Shown here one piece after another: positions 23,480-36,600 of a stretch of DNA of 64,000 nt. Position 1 is the stretch's first letter; each line of letters begins with the position of its first letter. The notes below the pieces were generated by a model that saw only the letters and a list, made by a program, of their open reading frames with translations, did no database searches and had not been told where the DNA came from. Both the position numbers and the translations under genes were made by a program. Origin of the DNA: Neostapfia colusana. Taxonomy: Eukaryota; Streptophyta; Magnoliopsida; Poales; Poaceae. The stretch is taken from positions 40,768,699 to 40,832,698 of the forward strand of contig JASWHV010000013.1 in assembly GCA_030760725.1 (NCBI GenBank), written 5' to 3'.

Positions 23480-25846
23480 TGTAAGGGCCTCAGTTTTTGA
23501 CACATGCTTGAAGTGTCATCACCACACACACACCTCATTTGAAGCAAGTTGATAAACACCTTTCAAGAGCAAGTAACCACCATCAACATGCTCATTAGGG
23601 AACAAACTCACATATTGCAAAAGTGGTATTTCCCACATGTGATATACAAGGGCTGGGCATATGAAAACTCCTACACTTTGCTAGGAATGCCCATGCCAAG
23701 TTTCACCAAAATTCAAAACCTTTTTGAGGTCCTTTTGGGTATAGCTAGAAAGAGGATAGTTTGAACTCATAATCAAATTCAAACTGTGTGTATCCCATAA
23801 ATTCAAAAGTGGGAGGCATATTCCTACTCAGCACATTTTTGTGAGCTCATACACAATTTTCACTCCATTTGGAGTTGATCTTGACATGAGCTACGTGGGG
23901 CAAATTCAAACTTTATTTGAATTTCAAACTGAACATGTGCTGAAATTCATTCAAACAAAACCCAATTTGAATTCTAACCAATTCAAATGGTTCAAGGGTA
24001 GATAATTCAAATCACCAGGGGCTTTGTGGGAACTACTGTTTACAACAGTGAATAGGAGTTAATCTCAGAGGTTAAAAATGAAAATGAGACCCACATGTCA
24101 GCCACTGGGATGATCCAACCGACTGAGACTTTCAGTACTCGGGTCCCCGAGCTCCTCCCGAGAGCACCACCGAGGGAGGCCGCCGCGCCACCAGCAGCTT
24201 GCCCACGCATGCGCCCAGGATTGGTTCCGGATCCTTTCTTAAGGCACCCCCCTCCTCGGCCGAAGCTCTCGCAATTTTCTCCCCACAAGATCCCAGCGCC
24301 GGGAAACTTTCTTCTGCCGCTCAGAACCGATCAGAGAGCTCCGATCACAGCCTCCCCGTCCCCTCCAGAGCTACGGCAAGGTACTAGGAACCCTCCTCGT
24401 TCTTCCCCGTTGCTAGAACTCAGCTGAAACCTGTCGATCTCGGCTATACCGAGAGTTCAATTCGGTGACCTAAAACCGCCGTACTTCGGGCTCCCGTGGA
24501 CAGTCCAACCGGGAGGTTGTCACGCCCGAGCTAAGGCGTCCTAGGAAGCGCTGGTGACCGGTGCTGCTCACCCCCGAGCCACAGCCCGAGTGTTTGCTCA
24601 CCGGCGGCAAATTTCCAGTTTTCCTCTTTCTGGGTACAGACCGACCTGTGGGTGCGGTTCTGTCGAATCTATACTCTAGGAAGGATTAGAGGGCCTCAAT
24701 CCGCTCCCACACAAACTAGACACGGTAGCGCACAAGTTGTCTTCACAACCTTTGGCCTGAGAATCTCTGTACCCGGCGTATTTCAAAGTTTACCGACGGC
24801 GGAGCATGCGGAAAGCATCGGGCGCACGGTGAGGGACTACTTCGGACCTCTCCCAAGCTGACTTGAGCCCATGCCAAGTTTCCTGAGGTATCACTGATGC
24901 TTTCCGGCCGTTTGCTCGGTCAGTTGGGGTGCTAGGGAAGTCGGCCGACACGGCCGAAGTCTTTCCGAAGCCGCCGACCATGTGCCGATCGTTGTCATGA
25001 CGAGCTGAGCCCGGAATCGTGTTCTCCGAGTGAAAGTAGGCAGGGGCGGCCGGAATCATGAAGCTTGGAGCTCCACAGAGGCTGCCGGCGAGCTCTCCGG
25101 CAAGGTACCCCGGCGGCAGACCGCGGGCGGCGGGAAGTAGACGAAGGGGGTGGACCCCAGCTGTCAGCGGCAGATATTTTAAATCGGGATCAGGCTGCGG
25201 CTGGGATCTGATGTGCTGACACGCAAAAACCCTGTAGGCCTCAGTGTGCTGACACCTCCGCGCCCAACACGTGTCCCTGTGGCCCACCGGCAGATTTAAA
25301 ATTTTTCCCGATTTTCAGATTTCATTCAAACTTCAAATCCTCATAACTTTGGCTAGGAAGCTCCAAATCGAGTGAACCAAATTTTGTTGGATTCAGCTCT
25401 TTTAGCACTTTCCAGCAAATCAAGTTTCACTTCATGAAAATCCTTAATTCTCCATAATTAATTCCTCAAAATTTAAACTGTTGTGGAACTTTAACTGGAG
25501 AATCCCTTGGAGGAAAATTCTGAAATTTTGCTGGGCTGTTCACCAAAGAATCCCTGAACTACCATAAAAAGTTCAGGTCCATTTGAGCTCATTTGATCCA
25601 CCTAATGGTGTGATTAGTGAAACTGTTCCAGAGAAAATAGAAAATGTTCAGAAACATTTTCAGAATTTTCTCTGAAATTGTTTAGCTCATATCTTTAGTT
25701 AGAAACTTTCAAATCAAGTGAGACCAACTCCATTAGAACCTTACGAAAATCTAGTTTTCAGAAAGTCATGGCTTGTTCCATGAAAATTCCTAGAATATCC
25801 TAAGAGTTCCAATTAAATTAATACATGTACTTCTTATATCATGTAG

Positions 25847-25927
25847 TCGCTAAGGTCGAGGAGGAACCCGAAGTCCTAGACTTCGTTACTCTGGAGGAGC
25901 AGCTAGCCTACGACCAAGAACAGCAAG
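25847..25927 (+). other. Candidate LTR exon A (element E)
   Basis: 81 nt after ATGTAG: two bases, 26 open codons with PEVLDF, then G before GCAACT. Same length and phase as in C and H. Ten codons differ from C only by synonymous changes. Confidence 0.5.
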
Positions 25928-27018
25928 GCAACTCCGGTTTGCATTAACCTTTTTATAAAATTTTATTGTTTTGAGCACTTACTTGAGTACCATTATTCCT
26001 TGCATTAAAGTCTTGTTTGGAAACCCAATTGCATAGCCAAGAAAACCCTGGGTTGGGTTTAGGATTGCAAAACCCCTTTATCTACTGCAAAGCTAAGTTA
26101 GGGTAGGATTCGGTACAAGTCGAGTAGTTGGAACAACTCGCGAGCATAGGCTAGAGGCACTCGACTCGGGTAGAGATAGCACATGATACACATGGCAAGA
26201 AAAATGAGACCGAGCGGAGAGTAAGGGCAGCAGGACTTTGGGGCTTGTGTGCTGTAGCTCCGCTTGTGTTCATTGAGGACCGAGCCGTGTGCGGGCCTGT
26301 TGAACAAGCTAGAACAGTACCAAAGACCTACCGACTATATGGGAACCGGGAAAACGATGTAACTCGGGTAGCTGGGTGTTGAGGCATAGCTGGTCATTCA
26401 GAGGGTAGGTTGAGAGCTCGAGGTGTAAATCGGCTGGCGGCACTGAGATGCGTGTGCAGAGACCTCTTGCTCGGGACGATTGGACCGGTTCAACATTTGG
26501 CTAACAGGTGAAAGGTGGTTGCGTACGGCGTCCGTGATGGTTGCTGTAGGCAACATCGAGTACGGGCGTACGTGACGGGTTATTTGGGTAACCCATCAGG
26601 TGTAAATCGATTATAATCGCCGTCCCTCGCGGTAAGTGAGTACCACTTGTTCACCGTACCGTGACGTAGAAAGAACAGGCTAGTTGCATGTTAAAATGTT
26701 GCTGATTGAAAGATGGACTTGATTGCTAATGATTTGTTGTAGTTTAGAGCTAACTAAGTTCTTTTCAACTTTGGGCAAAGTACATGAGAGAAATTCGTTT
26801 CTTCTTTGACTGCGGCTCTCTCATGTGCCTTAGCGTAAGGTTCTCCACAACCTGCTGCTAAAACTTGAAAGTAAGGTTCCACTAATTAGGCGAGTCCTTT
26901 CAAATGATTTTTACCTCATGTAACCTATCAACACTCATGTAGAAGTTCCATGTTTAGGAGAGACGGGTTAGTCTTGCTGAGCCTTCGTGCTCGCTGCTTG
27001 TGTTTGAAGCTTTTGCGG

Positions 27019-27107
27019 GGTTCTATGAGGAAGGGACTCCCAAAGAGGAGACGGAACCCCAGGAGGATAACCCCGTCGAGTGGGAGTCGTGCACACCGCC
27101 GTGTTAG
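27019..27107 (+). other. Candidate LTR exon B (element E)
   Basis: 89 nt, same length as B's copy: FYEEGTPKEE to VEWESCTPPC then TAG. The acceptor reads TTTTGCGG instead of TTTTGCAG, so this copy has lost its AG. Confidence 0.45.
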
Positions 27108-27342
27108 TGTGCGTGCGTGCTAGCAAGGACACGTTCACGGGCTGAACGTGGACTTGATGCGTAGTCTACGCCCGTGAGTGTAGACTAGACCTATTTTGAT
27201 GTAAAAATGTTCATAAACCACTTTATGTAATAAAAGTTTTGCTTCCGCTTTGTACCTTTGATGTGTGATATCCGGTGCTGTGCAACGCAGCACCCCTCAG
27301 CGTGATACTGGCTCGACAAGACCGTGGGGTCGTGTCAGGAAA

Positions 27343-27470
27343 TATAGAAATGGAGAATGGGGCATAGAAATGGAGAGGGGAATGTAGAAATCGAGAATGG
27401 GACATAGAAATGGAGAGGGGAATGTAGAAATGGAGAATGGGACATAGAAATGGAGAGGGGAATGTAGAAA
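27343..27470 (+). repeat. 20-bp minisatellite in D's LTR, right part
   Basis: About seven units of the same array, mainly alternating AGAAATGGAGAATGGG and AGAAATGGAGAGGGG forms, ending at the F target site. Confidence 0.9.
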
Positions 27471-27479
27471 TGGAACAAG

Positions 27480-30400
27480 TGTAAAATTCCCAAAAACGTG
27501 AATGCAAAGAAACGGGTGATTGAGCGTCATCTGGTTCATGAAAAATGGGACTTACAAAAACTTTCTTACATGATATGGTCTACGTGAGGTTCAACAACAC
27601 GGGTTCAACCATTCATTTGAATGTGTTGGACCAAGGTGGAGTTAAACTCATGAGTAGTCATACATGTGTATGAGAAAGAAAAAAATAAGACCTTTTAGAC
27701 TTCAAATGCTCACCTCAAAGTGCTGCCAAATTTTTGAAACATGGAACCTCACACAGTTGAAGGTGAGGAGAATTATGGTGGCAACATTCTGATTTGAGGG
27801 TAAGCTAAAAAGGAATGGATTATGCTCATGTTGAGTTCATGCTGAATTCAAAACATGTTAAGGCAAGGGAATGACTTGAGTTATGTCACATTAAATGATA
27901 AACTCAAACATGGCCATGTGGGGAGAGCTAAAATGTTCTTTAGCTCATACTGAACACATGTTAACCCAGGGAAGAGTTTCACTCCCAAAAATCTAACTCA
28001 TATGTACATTCTCTATGAGTAGAGGGGAGGGAAGTTTAAACCCCATTTTTGAACGCTTGCAAAGTATTCATGTTCAGATGGTCCAAAGGCCTATATGTGA
28101 GATTACCATTGCAGTCCTCAGTTATAAAAGAGCTTAAGTTCTAAATTTGGAGAAATTTGGAGCTCATATACCCTGTGTTCAAAGCATTATTTGAGATCAC
28201 CTTCAAACTCAAATTTGAGGGGCATAGTCAAACTGAACTTGTGAAGTTCAGATTAGGACTAAGGCTGATCAAGCATGGGCTAGGAGCAAACCAAAGTGTT
28301 TCACCCAAATTCAGATGGGTCATCACCAAAGAGGACTTAAATATTCAGTTTGAAGCAAATGGTTCACTTCAAGAAAAAGAAGGCCATTTCCAAAGAGGAA
28401 ATTCAAATTATTGTTTAAGAAGTTGTATTTTCAGTGGCCAAATTGAAGATCAGATGGCATATTTGGATTCATCAGGTCCAAATTATGAGGATGGCAAATT
28501 TTGGGCAAATTTGGAGGTGCTTTGATATGTATATCAAGGAGACTTGTAAATTTCATCGAAATTTGAGTTCAAATTTGAAACTGAGGCAAAAATGGTCAAA
28601 TGCCAAATGGCTTTGAATTTGAGTCCCTCATAGCTGAAGTTTACAATTTGCCAAAAATTTGGATATCTAGGAGAGGAGATGAGTGGGACCCAAGTGTCAT
28701 TGAGAGGGGGGGGGGGGGGAGACTTACTGCCTATGTTTTGGCTCTGTTCAGACACGAGCTCGATCAAGTCGATCACAGAACGCCACCGCGGGCGCTACCG
28801 CCACCTCCTGCTCGAGTTTTTCCCCCACGAGCAGGCACCAGAGGCGGTTCAACCGGTGCTTATCGCCCCACCGAGAGCGCAACGCTTCATCCGACCGCCT
28901 CACAGCCGCTGCTAACCAACTGCCGCGTGCCTCGGCGAGAAATTCGGCCGCACAGAGGAAAGCCGTCGGTTCACCGTTGCCCGGCTGCTCCACCCCGTTG
29001 CACGACAAGCTAAGCTTCCCCACAGCACCGCCGGACCTCCCTCAGCATGGCCGAAGCGAGAACCAGGCGCTAGCTCCGCAGGAACGTCGGCGTCGAGCTG
29101 ATCTTCCTCTACAGCACCGAGGGGAGCCGCCGAGACATGAACTCGTCGCCCGGCCGCCACAGGGCTTCTCCCAACGTGCTGCAAAAGCAAAAAGGTGTGC
29201 CTGTAACCCTTCTTACTCCGCAGCAACGCCGGCAGCTTGTCACAGACCGTGCTCACCGGAATTTGGCTTTTCCCGCGGACATGCAATATGGACCAGGATT
29301 AGGGAATCGGGAAATTAGGGCAACACGGTGCACCACTCCTCACTAGGCTTAGAAGACCAGTTGTAGACATCCGTGCGGGCACGTGGGATCAAGAACTAGG
29401 AAGAACCGTTTAGGAAACCTTCGGTTCTTTGAGTTTTTCGAGTTTTCACCGAAATCGACCAAGGTCGCACAGTGAGCCCCTAGTTGCCGACGTTTCTCAC
29501 GAGATCAGAGCCTTGGACGTTGCTCTCTAGGTCATGGCGATGCTGTAGGAGCTAACCGGAGCAAGCTTGGAGCATTACAGTACCCTAGCGACGTCGCCGA
29601 AGTTGCCGCAGCCACTGCCGCCGTCGCACCTAGGGTTTTGGCCATCCTCGATTGGAGATGAGACCGGCAACGTGTTCCTCGCTCGGAAATATGCAGGGGC
29701 GGTGAAAATCAACAAGTTCCGAGGGCCGGAACCTCCTCCCGGTGAGATCTCCGGCGAACCCGGCGGCGCGCGGGCGCAGGCAGCCGGAGGTTGAAGATGA
29801 CCGGGGGCTCCGCATGTCAGTGACGAAATTTTAAATCATTGATCCGCTGCGGCCCCGGGATCCAGTGTGGCTGCGCGGGAAAGGTTCTGTGGCCCCATGT
29901 GGCTCGGGTCCAGCAGCTGACACGTGTGCGATGGGCCCACGTTCAGGATTTAAACTTTTCCCCGGTTTATTTGGATTTCTAGATTTAGTTCAAACTTTAG
30001 AACCTCATAACTTTTGCTAGGAAGCCCCAAATTTAGTGATTCAAATTGTGTTGGATTCAGGATGAAAAACTCTATCCAAATATGTAACCCAATTTGCATG
30101 AAAACCAATAGAAAAGTCTGGAAAATTCTTTAATGATTTTCAGCAAAAGAATTTTAGAGGGAGTTTGGTTTATCCAAAAATACCCAAAGTTTGCCAGGAT
30201 ATTCTTTAGGATGTTAGGGAACTCCTGTAAAAGCTTCTGCTCATTTGGAGTTGATTTATTCAGGGTAATTCTGGGTTCAAGTTTCTGTATTCAAATGAAT
30301 ACAGAAACATTTTCAGAGAATTTCCAAAACTTGGAAATTCAGTTCTGGGCATTCCTTAGCTCCAAAAATCCTAGGAAAATTCATGCATGCTCCCTGATCT

Positions 30401-32326
30401 ATGTATGAAATTGTAGTTCACTTGAATTTGCATGAAAGTGCAAATTTATTCAGAATCAATTCCTTTTTGCCTAAATGCTTAGGGAATGGTTCTGGGTGAT
30501 CTACATAGTGAAATATTCTGAATTTTGGTCCAGAGGACTTTCTTGTGACAAGGAACTCACATGAAAATATTCAGCTCCATTAGAGCTCTGGATCACCACT
30601 ATCCTTTTCAACCTATTTAGATAAGTAGCACACAAGTGGTGAAATGTCATTATTACTTGATCATGTTGCTTCACCCAGACCAAACCACCAGCCCCCGTGT
30701 CATTTTAAATTCTTAAACAGAGTTCCAGTTTTAAACTTGTCTGTAGCACTTGTTAGCAAAAGTTTTACAATTAAACATGTATGCATATTCATAACGTGTA
30801 GTGATTAAACGTGGAAAGTGAAGAAGGAGAAGTTGAGCTTGGATCAAGGAACAAGAAGGGCAGGAATTGAACTTCAAGTCATCAGCAACTAACTTCATAT
30901 TATCTGACTTTAGTCACCTGTAAAACCAAGGCAAGCCCCGGTTTGCACTTAAGTTGTTTTTAAAGTTTTCCTTTGCTCACTACTATTGGTCAAAGTGTGT
31001 ATGTGCATTAGGTCAAGGATGTTTTATACTCCACTTGCATAACCAAACATGAACCCTGAGGTCAAGGGTAGAATTGTGTTATCGTTGTAGAATAAGGCCG
31101 TGCTAAATAGGCTAGGACATCCGGTAGAAGATGAGTAGTTGGAATCTACTCGCGAGCTATAGTTTAGGTTACATCAGTGGGGTTGGAAAAGAGGCAAACT
31201 AAAGTTTACATTTCTAAAGATGAGACCAGGCAGGAGGGTTTGGCAGCGACAAGATGAGGTCTTGGTCGAATAGCTCTGCCTGTGTCGGTTAAGGACCGAA
31301 GCATGTGCAGCCCCGCTGAGCATGTATTGAGTTGTGTACCGGATGCTTACTGATATATGGAAACCAGGAAACCGATGTACCAGGTTCACTGGATTGTAGA
31401 GGCATACCACATCGTCTCGTTAGACCTATGAGCCCGAGACGGCGCGACCGGTTCTACGTCTAGTGTCCTGAGAAAGGTTGCCACATACGACGTAATGAAG
31501 GACACCAGGGTTGGGTCTTCAGAGGTGGGCGTATGTGTCGAGTTATCTGGGTAGTGTTTGATTCCAATCACCGTCCCTCGCGGTTATGAGTACCGCTTGC
31601 TCACTGTATTGTGACGTAGTAAGCAAGTTGTGTGGAAATAGTTTGCAAAGTTTTAAATGCTGTTATGATAATTGTAAATTGCATGAAAACCATGTTTGAA
31701 GTAGAGATAGAGTAAACTAAAGTTATTTTCCACCTTGGGACAAGTAGCATTGGAATGAAGTGTTTCTTGTTTAATTGTGGAGTTCCAATGTTGCTGGGCG
31801 CAAGGTCACTACTATTATGGCTAAAACCTGAAAGTTAAGGATGAACTCGTAGGCGAGTCTTTTCGCAAATGACAGGTTAAAGTCTTAGGTTACCTTCATG
31901 TAGAGTTGCATGCTTTAGGAGAGACGGTTAAGTCTTGCTGAGCCTTTGTGCTCACTCATGCTATATAAGTGGTTTTGCAGGTAACCCTCGACGCTATAAA
32001 GAAGGTTGTCCGGTGGGGCTCGGAAACTTCCGAGTCAGGTCACACTTGGAGAACCTAGCCGCTGCTATGTCTTCGTGTTGCTAGCGAGAGGAGTCCACGG
32101 GCTGGACCTCTTCTCGAGTGCTTCTTAGATATTCAACGTGAGCTATTTATAGCCTTCCGATGTAGCTATTTTATTAAAATGATTTACGAAGAACAATTGT
32201 AAGCTTTGATTTATGTAATACATTGTTCCTTATATGTGTGCTGTTGGGTGCCGCATAACACGGCACCACCCAATGCGATCCCTGGGCGAGGCGGCACGGC
32301 CCCGTGATCGAGGTCGGGCCCCGTCA
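27480..32326 (+). mobile_element. Element F: solo LTR (4847 bp) with target duplication ACAAG
   Basis: TGTAAAATTCCC to GGCCCCGTCA, flanked by ACAAG at 27475-27479 and 32327-32331. A/L family. GC-rich parts at about 28740-29330 and 29540-29930. The first carries a block shared with C (VGVELIFL to LQKQK, then G and GTGTGC). A run of 14 G is at 28706-28719 and a conserved hairpin at 31133-31151. The longest LTR in the window. Confidence 0.92.
28706..28719 (+). repeat. Run of 14 guanines
   Basis: Homopolymer in solo LTR F, prone to length change and to sequencing error. Confidence 0.9.
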
Positions 32327-32331
32327 ACAAG

Positions 32332-33432
32332 TGACATCGAAATGGTGAGGAATGGGAAAAAGATACCTGAAATGAGCCATTCCCAAATTTCCCCAAAATT
32401 TCCAAATTCCCCAATTCCACAAAAGGGGAATTTTTCCCACATTTGGGGGGATTAAATCCCCAAGGCTGCCTCACCCAACAAAAGGGGATAAGTTGGCTGA
32501 GCTCCAAATTGAGTAGGACTCTTGGTTGAGTTCCAAAGGAAAGGCTATTTTGTGATCTCTTGGCCATAGCCGACGGTTGTGTACTGGTATAATGGAGGTT
32601 CTGCAGTCACTGACAGCTGATGAAATCACAAACTTGTGGGTAAAGTGGTGCCACCTCTGCAGAGTGTAAAACTATCATGATAGCCGTGCTTCCGGTCACA
32701 AGCACCTGGCCAACTTCCATGATTAGAGGGAAAACTTGGGATGGTTATTCGGTATGGTTATGGTATGGTCATTGGGATTGGTTTTAGGACTGTTTTGCGT
32801 CATGACGATGAGTTTGGTTTTCGCTATATGAATGTGAGATGGTTATGAATATTTATGAGCATGAGATGAACTTGAGAAAGATTAATGGCTGGATGAGACT
32901 TGATAAATGGTGAATTAAATGAAAGAATGTTGCTGTTTTACTTGGTTATATATTGGGATTAAATTCATCTAGAGATAGTTGTTTTTTATCATGTTTGTGA
33001 AATAAAATTGGCTTGCTGCAATGAGCCTTTTTATTCCCTACCTTGTTGTAAGCTACATGTCATACTTTTCCCGCACTTGCTGAGTACGACATGTAATCAC
33101 CCTTGCATTATCACATATACATCAGCTACAGGAGATGAGTACTTCGAGGATCATGTGGAGTACTAGGCGTGCGAATTACCGTCAACATGCCTGTGGAGAT
33201 GAAGATTGGATCCAGCTGTTTAGTTATTTCCGCTGTCGTTAGAGTCTTCCGCCGCAAGAATAGGTTAGTGATCCATAAGTGAGACAATGAGTCGATGTAA
33301 TAAAGTATTTAAACACTATTTATTTGTGGTTATATTCTGAATTCAGTTTGTGGATTACATGTGTATGTGTCATGAACATCCTGGGCACATATATGCATTC
33401 ACTTGGTTCTATTTTCGGAACTGGGTGTCACA
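32332..33432 (+). repeat. 3' LTR of element D, last segment
   Basis: Ends GGGTGTCACA, the inverse of the start TGTAACACCC. From about 32570 it is similar to the 3' part of solo LTR J (the ATAATGGAGGTTCT stretch and the GCTGAGTAC box). It has a short exon-B-like block and AATAAA at 33299-33304. Confidence 0.8.
33132..33166 (+). other. Candidate short LTR exon B (element D)
   Basis: After GCTACAG: two bases, ten acidic codons (DEYFEDHVEY), TAG. Same phase as the other families and followed by AATAAA. Being so short, this copy alone is weak evidence. Confidence 0.35.
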
Positions 33433-33681
33433 ACTCGGTCTTCAATCGACACCAACAGGGCTACGCACGTGAGACCTCCGCTCACTGCATCCTATCCCCC
33501 CTGCTGGGTCTCAGTTTCACAACTCTTAAGCCATTCTCTATTCTTTTCCATACCATGTGATAAAACCTTACCTCGCGAGTAGATTCCAACTACTCAACTT
33601 CTACTGAGATCCTAAGCACATTAGCAGAGCATTCTCTACTCATCGAGTCTGTAAACTATCCAACCCTTCATAGGATTTAAA
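33433..33681 (-). repeat. LTR fragment of element G between D and H
   Basis: 249 bases homologous in reverse to the middle of Tekay-type LTRs, including the hairpin at 33577-33595 and the GTGTCGATTGA box. It continues across H at 58591, where the duplicated TTAAA joins the two halves. Confidence 0.8.
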
Positions 33682-36600
33682 TGTAAAAGCACAAGAAAAG
33701 GGACTTGCAAAAACTTTTCATCACCTCACAACACCACAGTTTTGTGGTGAATATCTTGTGAAGAATTGTGAAGAGCAAGTAACCTCCATCAAAAGGATGA
33801 TTAGAGGGGAAAGCCCTAACTTTCACAAAATAGGATTTCTACACATGAACATGAGAGATTGAGCTCACCCCTAGGACTTGAAAAGTCTTGGGAAGGTTCA
33901 GGCCAAATTTCATGCAAATCCAACACTTTTTGAGGCACTTTTGGAGGCATTTGAAAAAGGGGCCAATTTGAATGTAAATTCAAATTGCAGCAACTTTCAT
34001 CACTCCAATTCAAAAGTTAGCTTCACATTCAAACTCAGCATATTTTTCTGAGTTAGCCCACCAATTTTCATCCCCATTGGAGTTCATCTTGTCGGGGACT
34101 AAATTTGCAATAATTCAAAACTGAATTTGAATTTCAGTTCAAACAGGAAGCAAACTTAGCCCAACAAAGTTCAAATTTGAGAAATCAAATTCAAACCAAA
34201 ACTTGGGGGCTAAGTCTCACATTCAATTGTGAGTAGCTGAGGATATTTTGGCACAAACAGAAGTGAGAAAAATTGGAAAAGGAATTAGAGGGGAGGGCCA
34301 CATGTCAGCAGACTTCAGTCTGAAGTTTCCCCTCGGGTGATTTTTCCTCGGCCGAAGTTGAGCGCGCCAGCGCGACCACGCTCCGACCGCCAGCAGCGGT
34401 CGAACGGCCACCTCACGGTGCAAAAGTCGCGGCTCAAAGGCCACCGCACACGCTACGCCACCCCTTCTTCCGTTTTCGGAGTGAGAACGACCACCACCCG
34501 AGCTCCTTCCTTGGTTCCGCGCAAGAACAGAGCGCCGAACTCCGTTGATCCCCGGCATCCGAGAGCTAGGACCCGTCTCGTGCCCGGCGAGCTATATGAA
34601 AAAGGTCCGCTTCAAGGTGCGGGACACGCTCGTGCCGACCGTTACTCCTCTCGTACTTTGTCGGGGTAGTATTTGGCCGTTTATCCATTCGGTGTTCAAA
34701 ATACCGAAGGTTGCAAAAGGAGGAAATTCAGAGTAGATAGTTTACCACCAGGGATTCCGAGCTACACACACGTTCTGCACTGGTACACGACCACCTAGGA
34801 TCAAAAACCAGCAAGAACCATGGGCTATGGTTACGGTTCTTCGAAATTTTCTGGGCACAGCCGATATCGGGCCTAGGTCGACGGTGAGCCCCTAGTTGCC
34901 GACGTTTCTCGTGAGATCATAGTCCTGGACGTTGCTCCCTAGGTCGTGGCGATGCTGTTGGAGCTAACCGGAGCAAGATTAGAGCAGTACAGTGCCCTAG
35001 CGACGTCGCCGAAGTTACCGCAGCGACTGTCACCGTCACGCCTAGGTTTCCGGCCATCCTCGATCCGAGGTAAGGCCGGCAACGTATTCCTCGCGCAAAA
35101 ATGTGCAGTGGCAGCGAAAATCAGCAAGTTCCGAGGGCCGGAACCCCTTCCCAGCGGGAGCTCCGGCGAGCTCGGCGGCGGGGTCGCGCGGGGGGGCTGG
35201 AGGAAGACGAAGGGGGTGGGCCCCACTCGTCAGTGGCGGGAAGTAAATGTGCGGGATTTTCTGTGGTCCAGGATCCAGTGTGGCTGCGCGGGAAAGGGTC
35301 TGTGGCCCCGTGTGGCTCGGCTCCAGCAGTTAACACATGTGCGATGGACCCACCTGCTGGATTTAAACATTTTGAGAATTTCCAGTTTTAGTTCAAACTT
35401 CAAATGAATAGAACTTTTGCTAGGAAACTCCAAATTCAGTGAACCAAATTTTGCTGAACTCAGGATTCTGAGTACTTTTCAGCAATACCAATTTCAGCTC
35501 ATTAAACCTAATAGTTTTCCAGAATTAATTCCCTAAATTTTAAAATGTTGGGAATTTTATCTGGAGAAAACTTTATGAAAATTGCTGAAATTTGGCTGAG
35601 AGGTTAATTGGAAAATCCTTGAGTCACAGTAAAATTTTCAGACTCATCCAAGTTTATTTAGTCCCCCTAATGGGGTGATTAAGTAAACTGCCCTGAGAAA
35701 ATAGAAAAGTGTACAGAAACATTTTTCAAATTTTCTCAAATCTTAATTAGGGCATAACTTTCAGTAGAATTCTTCAAATGACATGAAACCAATGCCATTA
35801 GAATCCTCTTAAATTCTAGTTTCCAGAAAGTAATGGTTGGAGCCACGAAAACCCCTGGAATTACTTAGAGTCTCAAATGTTGACCAAATGGGCTTTTATT
35901 TGTACAAGGTTCAAATGAACTTTGTTTTAAATGAAACTTGGTCAAGACTCTGGTTAGGACCCTACCAAGCCACCATAAAAATTTCAGAACCAAAGGGGAT
36001 GGCTAGCTAGAGTTGTTAGTAATTATGTATTCAAGTTTACACATTGCATTTAAATTGACATGTAGTATTTCATTAACGTGTAGTCGCTGAAGGCGAAGAG
36101 ACTCCGGAAGTGCTCGACTTCCTCCTTCCGGAAGAAGACCTAACTACTGACCAGCAGCAACAATGCAAGCCCCGGTTTGCATTAAGCCTTTTTAAAGTTT
36201 TATTTTATTTACATGCATAGTGTGAAGTATGTATGTGCATTAGGTGTAGGATGGATGAAAACCCAACTGCATAACCAGAATTTTTCCACCAAGAGTGAGG
36301 GTAGTGTCTAGGGCCTCGAATAGACAGGCTATGCTTAATGATTCATAGGACTTCGGTACAAGTCGACTAGTTGGAATCTAATCGCGAGTTAGGCTTGGGA
36401 CACACGGGATTGGTTCGAGTGATGTGAGATCACCTTAGTAATACAAATGAGACTTGGCAGGGGCTAGGGCGCAGCAAGAGGAAGTCTTGTGTGCGCAGCC
36501 CTGTCCGTGTCAATTGAGGACCGATCCGTGTGCGGCCCAAGCTGATCAAGTTTGAACGTACCGAAGGCATATCGGATATATGGGCCCCGATAAACCGACG

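Larger units (their letters stand above)
23480..27337 (+). mobile_element. Element E: solo LTR (3858 bp) with target duplication GGAAA
   Basis: TGTAAGGGCC to GTCGTGTCA, flanked by GGAAA at 23475-23479 and 27338-27342. No internal region, so it is a solo LTR left by recombination. Same family as B. GC-rich island at about 24100-25280; blocks A (25847-25927) and B (27019-27107); AATAAA at 27229-27234. Confidence 0.93.
19815..33432 (+). mobile_element. Element D: Tekay-like Ty3/gypsy retrotransposon, 3' part
   Basis: From the right edge of A, D continues from late protease through integrase and chromodomain, then polypurine tract and 3' LTR. The LTR is split by solo LTRs E and F. Its 5' part lies left of A, beyond the window. 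D is inserted in G's LTR; the bases after 33432 (ACTCG) are the likely target duplication. Confidence 0.8.

Noticed and set aside
23242..23559. Minus-strand ORFs with repeated FLWFFLHFY-like residues
   Set aside because: Translation of the 20-bp minisatellite in D's LTR.
27223..27539. Minus-strand ORFs rich in SPFLCPILHFY
   Set aside because: The right part of the same minisatellite.
28600..29346. GC-rich ORFs of 60-140 residues as host genes
   Set aside because: They lie inside solo LTR F between its target duplications, repeat in other LTRs and match no family that I recognise. Kept only as possible LTR exons.
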